9,543 nucleotides of DNA from Elusimicrobia bacterium CG03_land_8_20_14_0_80_50_18 (GTDB taxonomy: Bacteria > CG03): the NCBI GenBank assembly GCA_002780705.1, contig PEUP01000018.1, forward strand, positions 1 through 9,543, in the 5' to 3' direction. The translations under genes were made by a program, and so were the position numbers. Under the pieces are notes generated by a model. The model saw nothing but the letters and a program-made list of their open reading frames with translations. It did not search any database and was not told where the DNA came from. This document shows positions 1-5,604 of the stretch, piece by piece. Position 1 is the stretch's first letter, and each line of letters begins with the position of its first letter.

Positions 1-1287
1 TGCGGGCCTTCGGGAGAGAATCTCGCGGGACTCTTTGATTCGGGCAAGGCAGTTTGTGAGGCATTCGGCCTGACGCGCGGAGCTGAGGACGGCGTCGTCT
101 TCGGCAATATAAGATCCCGAGACAAGATGTTTGGCGAGACGCTTTTTGAGGCCGCTGATTCCGGTTCCTTTCAGACAAGATATGTAAACGGGGCCGAAAC
201 CCGTTTTGACCGGCCTGTGTTTTTTACCAAGATCAATTTTGTTGCCCGCCATAATGGTCTTTGAACGGAAAGGCGCAAGCATACGGGCAATGTTCATGTC
301 CTGCTCATCGGCTTTTTTTGAAGCGTCAAAAACAAAGATTATGATATCCGCTTTGTTTACGGCCTCCATGGTCTTGTCCATTCCCATTTTTTCTATCACG
401 CCTTTCGCTTTTTTTCTTAAGCCCGCAGTGTCGTAGAGTTCAGCCGGTATCCCGCCGATTTCCACGCTTTCCTTTATGATATCCCTGGTTGTGCCGGGAA
501 CCGCTGTGACGATAGCTCTCTCGCTTGAGCTAAGCGCGTTTATGAGTGAGGATTTCCCCACATTGGTTTTTCCCGCTATCACTATTTTCACGCCTTCGCT
601 GAAAAGCCGTCCGGCTTCGTATCCTTCAAGGAGCCGGGCGCTTTCATCCTCGGCGCGCGCGATATTCTTTTGTATTCCCGGCAGGCTCAGTTTGATATCG
701 TCCTCGGGGAAATCTATGGCGGCGTTGAGTTCCGCGGCGGATGATATCAGGACTTTCCGCAGTTCATCCAGCTTTCGCGAAAGTGTTCCTCCCATCTGGG
801 ACGATGCTATTTTTGCCGCCTTCTCGCCCCGCGCGCTTATTATGGCGGCCACGGCTTCCGCCTGCACGAGATCTATGCGGCCGTTCAGGAAAGCCCGCTT
901 TGTAAATTCTCCGGGGTCCGCGCTCCTGGCTCCCTGCCGCAGGATGAGCCGGAAGATTCGTTTTGTGACAACCGGCCCTCCGTGAGATGAGATTTCGGCG
1001 ACATCCTCGCGCGTGTAGCTCCTGGGGCCTTTCATAAGGAATAAGAGCGCCTCGTCTATGATTTCACCGCCGTCGCGTACGCGCCCGTATGTGACGCTGT
1101 GCGATGAGATGTCTTTTATTTTTTTCTTTCCGGCGGGAACGAATATTTTTTCAAGAATTTTCCTCGTGCAGGGACCGCTTATTCGTATGAGCCCGACGCT
1201 TGCATGCCCCCAGGCGCTTATGGGCGCGGCAATGGTGTCAGGGTAATATTTTGCCTTTCCGGCGGAAGATTTCCGCGGCGCGGTCAT
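1..1287 (-). CDS. mnmE: tRNA modification GTPase MnmE (TrmE), C-terminus cut by window edge
   Basis: With MnmG, MnmE forms the complex that installs the (carboxymethyl)aminomethyl group on U34 of tRNAs reading two-codon boxes; it is a cytosolic, folate-binding, dimeric GTPase. The frame is open for 429 codons from ATG at 1287 to base 1. The N-terminal tetrahydrofolate-binding domain (about residues 1-120) carries SYTREDVAEISSHGG and the PGEFTKRAFLNGR block. The inserted G domain has G1 GKTNVGKSS (239-247), G2 GTTRD (265-269), G3 DTAG (286-289), G4 NKID (349-352) and a G5-like SCLKG (370-374). The segment after DTAG is basic (LRKKAKGVIEKMG) and one residue longer than the E. coli form, but it keeps a Glu (E299) aligned with the catalytic Glu282. 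Family length is about 450-460 residues, so roughly the last 25-30, with the C-terminal Cys motif, lie outside. Its ATG overlaps the yidC TGA as ATGA, implying translational coupling. Identification is secure. Confidence 0.97.
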   Translation of the reverse strand, partial: MTAPRKSSAGKAKYYPDTIAAPISAWGHASVGLIRISGPCTRKILEKIFVPAGKKKIKDISSHSVTYGRVRDGGEIIDEALLFLMKGPRSYTREDVAEISSHGGPVVTKRIFRLILRQGARSADPGEFTKRAFLNGRIDLVQAEAVAAIISARGEKAAKIASSQMGGTLSRKLDELRKVLISSAAELNAAIDFPEDDIKLSLPGIQKNIARAEDESARLLEGYEAGRLFSEGVKIVIAGKTNVGKSSLINALSSSERAIVTAVPGTTRDIIKESVEIGGIPAELYDTAGLRKKAKGVIEKMGMDKTMEAVNKADIIIFVFDASKKADEQDMNIARMLAPFRSKTIMAGNKIDLGKKHRPVKTGFGPVYISCLKGTGISGLKKRLAKHLVSGSYIAEDDAVLSSARQAECLTNCLARIKESREILSRRPA

Positions 1288-2801
1288 TTTAATTTCTTAA
1301 GTAAAATGTGCTGGGCCAGGGTGATTATGTTGCTGGTCAGCCAGTAAAGGACGAGCCCCGACGGAAATTTAAGGAATATGAAGGTGAAGAACACAGGCAT
1401 GAGCAGCAGCATTTTCTGGCTGGGATCGGTTATGCTTATCTTCTGCTGGAAAAACATCGTGGCCCCCATAAGGAGAGGCAGAGGGCCTATGGGCCAGCCG
1501 CCTATAAAAGGCAGAAAAGCGGGCAGATGGCCGAAAAGCACATCCGGCCTTGAAAGGTCGGTGAGCCAGAAAATGAAAGGAGCTCCCCTCAGTTCAACAA
1601 GGCCCTGGAGCATTGTGAACAGGCTCCAGAAAATTGGTATCTGTATCAGAACGGGAAGACATCCGCCGAGAGGGTTGACCTTCTGCACGCGGTAAAGATT
1701 GAGAAGTTCCTCGTTCATGCGTTTGGGGTCGTCCTTGTACTGCGCCTGCAGTTTTTTGACATAGGGCTGTATGCGTTTCATGGCCTCGGCGGATTTTATA
1801 TTTTTCTTTGTCAGCGGAAACATGAAAATCTGTATGATGAGCGTCAGAAGGCAGATGGACCAGCCGTAATTGCCGAATATCCCGTAGAAGAAATTAAGTA
1901 TGTGTATGAAAAAAACGCTTATGAAGGAGAAGAGCCCCAGACTGAGTGTTTTCTCAAGACCGTTTTTTCTCGCGGATAATCCTGAATATGATTTTTCTGT
2001 CGCGAGCAGTCTCAAGTTAAGCGGCTTGTTTCCGGGGGAGAACACAATTTCCGGCTTCACCCGCTTCGGATCCACCGAGAAAGAAATTTGTCCCGACGGA
2101 AAGAATGCCAGCAGGAAATACCTGTTGGAAACGCTCACCCATTCGGACAGGGCGCTTTCCAGGGGAGAGGATATCTTCTTCACCTTCTGGCCGTTGTTGT
2201 AATGGAATAACTGAAGCTTGCGTTTTTCCTGTTCCTCCATCAGTTCGGGGTCCGTGCCTAAGCCGCCCGCCCAGGCCGCCTCCACCGTAACTTCGCCCAC
2301 CGGGGACAGATTGAGCCGCAGATATTCATCCCTGAGAGAATAGACGGCTGTGGCCTGTTTATAGGAAAGATGTATCTCGGAGCCGCTTTTTTTAACAACC
2401 GGATTCTGAATGGCCGCTCCGGCCGCGTAAAAACGGAAGGGTTTTGTTTCCCCCTCTTTGATAAGGTCAACCTCGCCGTTTTTTTCCCTGATAAAAAGAT
2501 GGCGGATGTCGCCGGATTCTTTTCCTATAAGGCAGCGCAGGGAGGAATTTGATATTTCAAGGAGCTCTTCATCGCGAAGTTTCTCTTCGCTCTCACCGGG
2601 AGCCGGCCGTTCTGCCGGCCGTTGCGCATCAACTGAAGCGCTTGCCGCGGGGCCTTTTTCTTCGCTCCTCTCCACGCTTGCCGCTTGGGGCGCTATAACC
2701 CCTGCCGCGTTTTGTTTTTTGGAAATAGCGCTCCACCACAGGGCCAGCACTATAAATGAAAGAGCGACTGCCAGAGCCGAGCGTTTATCCATATCGTTCA
2801 T
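1284..2801 (-). CDS. yidC: Membrane protein insertase YidC (Oxa1 family, Gram-negative type)
   Basis: YidC inserts and folds inner-membrane proteins, alone or with SecYEG. The start chosen is ATG 2801 (MNDMDKRS, 505 aa) because GGGAG at 2809-2813 sits 7 nt upstream and MDKR followed by a hydrophobic stretch is the usual YidC N-terminus. An upstream ATG at 2846 would overlap yidD and lacks this site. Layout: TM1 at about residues 8-25, a Glu/Ala/Pro-rich linker to about 80, a periplasmic P1 domain to about 280, then the conserved five-helix core. The core shows NYGWS, FPLTKK, QKVNPLGGCLPVLIQIPIF, MGATMFFQQK, TDPSQK, MPVFFTFIFL and FPSGLVLYW, with a basic C-terminal KKLK. One oddity is that the groove position holding Arg in E. 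coli (R366) and B. subtilis SpoIIIJ (R73) is Gln here (about residue 324, TLIIQIFMFPLT). The gene follows yidD by 31 nt and overlaps mnmE by 4 nt. Confidence 0.97.
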   Translation of the reverse strand: MNDMDKRSALAVALSFIVLALWWSAISKKQNAAGVIAPQAASVERSEEKGPAASASVDAQRPAERPAPGESEEKLRDEELLEISNSSLRCLIGKESGDIRHLFIREKNGEVDLIKEGETKPFRFYAAGAAIQNPVVKKSGSEIHLSYKQATAVYSLRDEYLRLNLSPVGEVTVEAAWAGGLGTDPELMEEQEKRKLQLFHYNNGQKVKKISSPLESALSEWVSVSNRYFLLAFFPSGQISFSVDPKRVKPEIVFSPGNKPLNLRLLATEKSYSGLSARKNGLEKTLSLGLFSFISVFFIHILNFFYGIFGNYGWSICLLTLIIQIFMFPLTKKNIKSAEAMKRIQPYVKKLQAQYKDDPKRMNEELLNLYRVQKVNPLGGCLPVLIQIPIFWSLFTMLQGLVELRGAPFIFWLTDLSRPDVLFGHLPAFLPFIGGWPIGPLPLLMGATMFFQQKISITDPSQKMLLLMPVFFTFIFLKFPSGLVLYWLTSNIITLAQHILLKKLK

Positions 2802-2832
2802 AATCTTTCTCCCATAACTTTTAATCCCTGCC

Positions 2833-3039
2833 TCAAGGCATATCAACGCCGCCGCGCGCGAAGGGATGACAGCGCATCAATCTAAAGAAACTTTTCAAAG
2901 AACCTTTCGCGATGCCGTATTTCTCAATGGCCTCAAGGAAATAATGCGAGCAGGACGGATGGAATCTGCATGATGGCGTTCTCGGAACGGCCTGCCAGAT
3001 TTTGACGGGGAAACTGATCGCGCTTTTTAAAATATTCAT
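2833..3039 (-). CDS. yidD: Membrane protein insertion efficiency factor YidD
   Basis: YidD is a small membrane-associated protein that assists YidC-dependent insertion and is nearly always encoded between rnpA and yidC, as here. The 68-residue product has the family core: CRFHPSCSHYFLEAI (from Cys24), KYGIAKGS, RCHPFARGG. The three conserved cysteines are C24, C30 and C57. An amphipathic N-terminal helix (ILKSAISFPVKIWQ) precedes them. The protein ends at GGVDMP, slightly shorter than the GG-DPVP tail of E. coli YidD. ATG 3039 is chosen because it overlaps the rnpA TGA as ATGA. ATG 3045, two codons upstream in the same frame, is an equally plausible start giving 70 aa. No good Shine-Dalgarno site is seen for either, which fits translational coupling to rnpA. 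The much longer in-frame extension to 3270 is a read-through of the rnpA region. Confidence 0.93.
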   Translation of the reverse strand: MNILKSAISFPVKIWQAVPRTPSCRFHPSCSHYFLEAIEKYGIAKGSLKSFFRLMRCHPFARGGVDMP

Positions 3040-3338
3040 AAACATTTTACGAGCAGCTCTTTCAGCGCGCGTGAAAATTCGCCGTATTCTTCCGGCGGAG
3101 CTTTTCTCAGTGTCACGCATATATCGCTCCTGCTTTTCATGTTCAATGCCCGCGCGTTCTCCCTTATCCATCTTTTTATTTTGTTTCTCCTGACGGCCAG
3201 AGGTATTATGCGTTTGGCTATCCTCAGACGAATGCGCCCTTCCGGCAAAGGTTGCCTCAGTACAAAACATCTGAAAAACTGATTTTCTTTGAATTTATTA
3301 CGGTGTGAGTTTCTTTCTGCCTTTCTTGCGTCTTGCAT
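3036..3338 (-). CDS. rnpA: Ribonuclease P protein component RnpA
   Basis: RnpA is the protein subunit that binds the 5' leader of pre-tRNA and assists the RNase P RNA. The 100-residue basic protein shows the family core: FFRCFVLR (21-28), RIRLRIAKRI, and the RNR-type motif AVRRNKIKRWIRE (49-60). A C-terminal helix, YGEFSRALKELL, follows. The ATG at 3338 is directly preceded by an in-frame TGA, and no further ATG, GTG or TTG occurs before the conserved core. The gene must therefore start inside rpmH, overlapping its last 41 nt in another frame. This start gives an N-terminus only about five residues shorter than that of B. subtilis RnpA, so it is believable. GGAG about 12 nt upstream is too distant to be a strong ribosome site. 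The gene overlaps yidD by 4 nt. Confidence 0.92.
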   Translation of the reverse strand: MQDARKAERNSHRNKFKENQFFRCFVLRQPLPEGRIRLRIAKRIIPLAVRRNKIKRWIRENARALNMKSRSDICVTLRKAPPEEYGEFSRALKELLVKCL

Positions 3339-3432
3339 TCAAAACATTCACTCCGGAAGATGTCTGCATCCTCTTTCTAAAGCCGTGCACTCTCGCCCGC
3401 TTTTTTTTATGCGGCTGATATGTTCTTTTCAT
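3298..3432 (-). CDS. rpmH: Large-subunit ribosomal protein L34
   Basis: This 44-residue basic protein starts MKRTYQPHKKKRARVHGFRK and ends RRKKGRKKLTP, matching the L34 consensus over its whole length. L34 sits in the 50S subunit contacting 23S rRNA. It heads the rpmH-rnpA-yidD-yidC-mnmE cluster. Two small departures from the usual consensus are the HK in TYQPHK (often S/N then K) and an insertion-free middle SSGVNVLNARR. No convincing Shine-Dalgarno site precedes ATG 3432; the upstream bases read AAGAATCCTGTCT. A promoter candidate lies so close that the message may be leaderless. The last 41 nt also encode the start of rnpA. Confidence 0.97.
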   Translation of the reverse strand: MKRTYQPHKKKRARVHGFRKRMQTSSGVNVLNARRKKGRKKLTP

Positions 3433-3439
3433 AGACAGG

Positions 3440-3468
3440 ATTCTTATAAAAAAACGGACTTTTGTCAA
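3440..3468 (-). promoter_or_regulatory. Candidate sigma70-type promoter for the rpmH operon
   Basis: On the minus strand a perfect TTGACA (3468-3463) is followed after 17 nt by AAGAAT (3445-3440, 4 of 6 matches to TATAAT). A closer alternative -10, TATAAG (3448-3443), has only a 14-nt spacer. Transcription would begin at about 3432-3436, at or a few nt before the rpmH ATG at 3432. This is a sequence match only; start sites are not measured. Confidence 0.5.
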
Positions 3469-3492
3469 TTGCCGCTTTGATTTTGTTATAAT
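3462..3492 (+). promoter_or_regulatory. Candidate extended -10 promoter for nth
   Basis: A perfect TATAAT (3487-3492) is preceded by TG one base upstream (TGTTATAAT), an extended -10. TTGTCA (3462-3467) could be the -35 with a long 19-nt spacer, and it overlaps the rpmH -35 on the other strand. The hexamer ends 5 nt before ATG 3498, so the predicted start site falls on or beside the nth start codon. This is a sequence match only. Confidence 0.55.
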
Positions 3493-3497
3493 GCGGG

Positions 3498-4130
3498 ATG
3501 AAAACAGAGGCCCATGAAATATACCGTCTTTTGAAAAAACACTATCCCGGCGCGCGCATAGCTCTTCACTATAAAAGCCCCTGGGAGCTTCTTGTGGCCA
3601 CGGTTCTTTCGGCTCAGTGCACGGACAAAAGGGTGAACATTGTGACAGAAAAGATTTTCGCCAAATACAGAAGCATGAAAGATTACGCCGCGGCTGATAT
3701 AAACGAATTTGAAAATGACATACGCTCAACGGGATTTTTCAGGAACAAGGCCAAAAACATTTTGAATTCAGCTAAAATTATCCTGAAAAAACACAAAGGC
3801 AAAGTGCCGCGGACAATGGAAGAGCTGACCGGGCTTCCGGGCATAGGCCGGAAAACAGCCAACATCATTGCTTCCGAAGCCTTCGGGAGGATTTTCGGCA
3901 TAGCCGTTGACACCCATGTGGGGCGGCTCTCTCAGCGGCTGGGGCTGAGCGCTCACAAAGACCCGCTGAAGATTGAACAGGATCTTATGGGATTGTTCCC
4001 GGAAAAAAACTGGGCTGAAATATCCCATCTGCTGATAGATCACGGCCGCGCCGTTTGTTCGGCAAGAAGGCCTGACTGCGCTAACTGTTTTCTGAATACA
4101 CTCTGTCCTCACGCATATAAAGTAAGGTAG
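3498..4130 (+). CDS. nth: Endonuclease III (DNA glycosylase/AP lyase)
   Basis: Nth removes oxidised pyrimidines from DNA and cleaves the abasic site, starting base-excision repair. The 210-residue product is full length for the family. The helix-hairpin-helix LPGIGRKTAN (113-122) contains the catalytic Lys at 119, and the catalytic Asp is D138 in AVDTHVGRL. The [4Fe-4S] cluster ligands are all present with the classic C-X6-C-X2-C-X5-C spacing (C187, C194, C197, C203). SPWELLVATVLSAQCTD near the N-terminus is also typical. It is the only plus-strand gene in the window, divergent from rpmH and convergent with hisF. No Shine-Dalgarno site precedes ATG 3498 and the -10 box lies 5 nt upstream, suggesting a leaderless message. 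The TAG stop falls inside a REP-like palindrome. MutY is excluded by size and lack of its C-terminal domain. Confidence 0.97.
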   Translation: MKTEAHEIYRLLKKHYPGARIALHYKSPWELLVATVLSAQCTDKRVNIVTEKIFAKYRSMKDYAAADINEFENDIRSTGFFRNKAKNILNSAKIILKKHKGKVPRTMEELTGLPGIGRKTANIIASEAFGRIFGIAVDTHVGRLSQRLGLSAHKDPLKIEQDLMGLFPEKNWAEISHLLIDHGRAVCSARRPDCANCFLNTLCPHAYKVR

Positions 4131-4150
4131 CCGCAGGCTTCAGCCTGCGT
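4126..4150 (+). repeat. REP-like palindromic unit A (contains nth stop codon)
   Basis: GGTAGCCG leads into a perfect 7-bp hairpin, CGCAGGC (4132-4138), loop TTCA, GCCTGCG (4143-4149), then T. It shares its head (GG-YAGCCGCA) and tail (GCGT) with unit B at 4159-4184, which lies in inverted orientation. The nth TAG (4128-4130) is part of the head. There is no following U-run, so it is not a classical intrinsic terminator, though it could slow polymerase or protect mRNA 3' ends. Confidence 0.7.
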
Positions 4151-4158
4151 ATAATAAA

Positions 4159-4184
4159 ACGCCACCTTAAAGGTTGCGGCTGCC
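4159..4184 (-). repeat. REP-like palindromic unit B, inverted relative to unit A
   Basis: Read on the minus strand it is GGCAGCCGCA, then ACCTTTAAGGT, then GGCGT. The head matches unit A at 9 of 10 positions. The central palindrome has a different sequence but keeps the fold. The two heads, 4126-4135 and 4175-4184, can pair over 10 bp with one G-U, so the pair could also fold as one cruciform-like structure. The unit abuts the hisF stop codon, sharing base 4184. Confidence 0.65.
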
Positions 4185-4972
4185 TATATGCGTACGGGAA
4201 TACCGTTCTCCCTCAGATATTTTTTCGTTTCAGCGATAGAAAATTTTCCGAAGTGAAAGATTGACGCGGCCAGCACCGCGTCGGCTTTGCCTTCGTCAAG
4301 AGCGTCCTTCAGATGACTTAACTCGCCCGCTCCGCCCGAGGCTATGACCGGAACGGTGACGGCCTCCGACACCGCCGCGGTCAGCTCTATGTCAAAACCC
4401 GACTGCGTGCCGTCCTTGTCCATGCTGGTGAGGAGTATCTCGCCGGAACCCAGCTCAACGCATTGTTTCGCCCAGTTTATGACATCCAACCCCGTCGCTT
4501 TTCTTCCGCCGTAGGTATAAACTTCCCATTTGCCCGGCGCTGTTTTTTTGGCGTCTATAGCCGTTATGATGCACTGGGCTCCGAATTCGCGCGAGGCGTC
4601 GCGGATGAGCGACGGGTTCTCCACCGCCGAGGTATTCATTGACACCTTGTCGGCTCCGGCTTTTAGGAGGTCAGAGATATCCGGGAGTTTTCTTATTCCG
4701 CCGCCAACCGTCAGCGGGATAAACACCTGCTCGGCTGTTTTCGCCACTATCTCGAGCATGGCCTGGCGTTTTTCCACGGAAGCCGTGATATCAAGATAGA
4801 CCAGTTCGTCGGCCCCGGCCCCGGCGTAAGCCGCGGCTATTTCCACCGGATCCCCGGCATCAACCAGGTCAACGAAATTCACTCCTTTGACCACCCTGCC
4901 GTTTTTGACATCAAGGCAGGGAATTATTCTTTTCGCCAGGCCGCCGTTCCCCCTCTTTTGGAAATCTCTCAT
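4184..4972 (-). CDS. hisF: Imidazole glycerol phosphate synthase, cyclase subunit HisF
   Basis: HisF takes ammonia from HisH and converts PRFAR to imidazole glycerol phosphate and AICAR, the fifth step-group of histidine synthesis; it is a cytosolic (beta/alpha)8 barrel. ATG 4972 (262 aa) is chosen because GGAGA at 4979-4983 gives a 7-nt spacing and the ATG overlaps the hisH TGA as ATGA. An in-frame ATG at 4987 lies upstream of that site. After a short extra N-terminal stretch the family start LAKRIIPCLDVKNGRVVKG appears. The two catalytic Asp residues are D21 (CLDV) and D140 (AIDAK). Phosphate-binding loops are VGGGI (89-93) and ASGGAG (211-216). STSMDKDGT-type text (LTSMDKDGTQSG) is also present. 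The P2 half matches true HisF, and no sugar-amidation partner such as WbpG is nearby, so a HisF2 role in surface polysaccharide is less likely. Confidence 0.96.
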   Translation of the reverse strand: MRDFQKRGNGGLAKRIIPCLDVKNGRVVKGVNFVDLVDAGDPVEIAAAYAGAGADELVYLDITASVEKRQAMLEIVAKTAEQVFIPLTVGGGIRKLPDISDLLKAGADKVSMNTSAVENPSLIRDASREFGAQCIITAIDAKKTAPGKWEVYTYGGRKATGLDVINWAKQCVELGSGEILLTSMDKDGTQSGFDIELTAAVSEAVTVPVIASGGAGELSHLKDALDEGKADAVLAASIFHFGKFSIAETKKYLRENGIPVRI

Positions 4973-5604
4973 TTTTTTTCTCCGCATGTTCTTATGAAAT
5001 TTTTCATTATCCTCAGGCCGTCTTCTCCGCTTTTTTCCGGATGAAACTGCATGGCCCAGATATTTTCTTTCACGATGGAGGATGTGAATTCGCCGCCGTA
5101 ATCCGTTGTTGAAGAGACGAGAGAGCCTTCTTCCGGAGCCGCATAATAGGAATGAACAAAATAAAAATAGCTGCCGTCGCTTATTCCCTCAAATATGCCG
5201 CCTCCGCCTTCCTGCCTGTTTTTGAATTTCACCCTGTTCCAGCCCATGTGAGGTATTTTCAAATCGTTTTTGAAAAGTTTTACCTCGCCTTTTATTATGT
5301 CCATGCCGCGCGATGAGCCGTGCTCTTCGCTTACGCTGAAGAGCATCTGAAGGCCCAGGCATATTCCGAGGAAAGGTTTCCCCGCCTCTATCCGGGATCG
5401 GATTATCGGTATAAGGCCGGCTTTTTCAAGATTGTCCATTCCTTTGCCGAAAGCGCCCACCCCCGGCAGGACAATTCCGTCGGCATTTTCTATTTGTTTG
5501 ATTTCGGAGCTGACGCGCGCATCCCCGCCCGCGAGGGCCAGGGCTTTGCTGACACTGCGCACATTGCCGAGGCCGTAATCTATTACTGCGATGGAAGGCT
5601 TCAT
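4969..5604 (-). CDS. hisH: Imidazole glycerol phosphate synthase, glutaminase subunit HisH
   Basis: HisH hydrolyses glutamine and channels ammonia to HisF. The 211-residue product is a class I glutamine amidotransferase with the nucleophile in GICLGLQ (C82) and the His/Glu pair in FHPEKSG (H188, E190). The N-terminus IAVIDYGLGNVRSV and the PGVGAFGKGM oxyanion region are typical, as is IPHMGWN. ATG 5604 is preferred because it overlaps the acyltransferase TGA as TGATG. ATG 5610, two codons upstream, is a possible alternative, and neither has a clear Shine-Dalgarno site. It overlaps hisF by 4 nt, so the two subunits are co-translated in the order and ratio expected for their 1:1 complex. No other histidine genes are in the window. 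Confidence 0.95.
   Translation of the reverse strand: MKPSIAVIDYGLGNVRSVSKALALAGGDARVSSEIKQIENADGIVLPGVGAFGKGMDNLEKAGLIPIIRSRIEAGKPFLGICLGLQMLFSVSEEHGSSRGMDIIKGEVKLFKNDLKIPHMGWNRVKFKNRQEGGGGIFEGISDGSYFYFVHSYYAAPEEGSLVSSTTDYGGEFTSSIVKENIWAMQFHPEKSGEDGLRIMKNFIRTCGEKK

Noticed and set aside
476..985. A 169-residue plus-strand open frame, the longest on that strand in this region
   Set aside because: It is the antisense shadow of mnmE, with Ser/Ala/Phe-rich text and no domain; mnmE motifs occupy the opposite strand throughout.
2802..2846. A 520-residue form of YidC starting at 2846
   Set aside because: It would overlap the yidD end and ignores the well-spaced GGGAG before ATG 2801 and the standard MDKR N-terminus.
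2833..3270. A 145-residue extended form of YidD
   Set aside because: The extra 75 residues lie wholly over rnpA in another frame and have no YidD similarity; the family is 70-90 residues.
4131..4149. Hairpin after nth as an intrinsic terminator
   Set aside because: A strong 7-bp stem is present but no run of T follows; the REP-like pair explains the structure better.
4973..4987. An upstream ATG for hisF at 4987
   Set aside because: The GGAGA ribosome site lies downstream of it and fits ATG 4972, which also gives the ATGA overlap with hisH.
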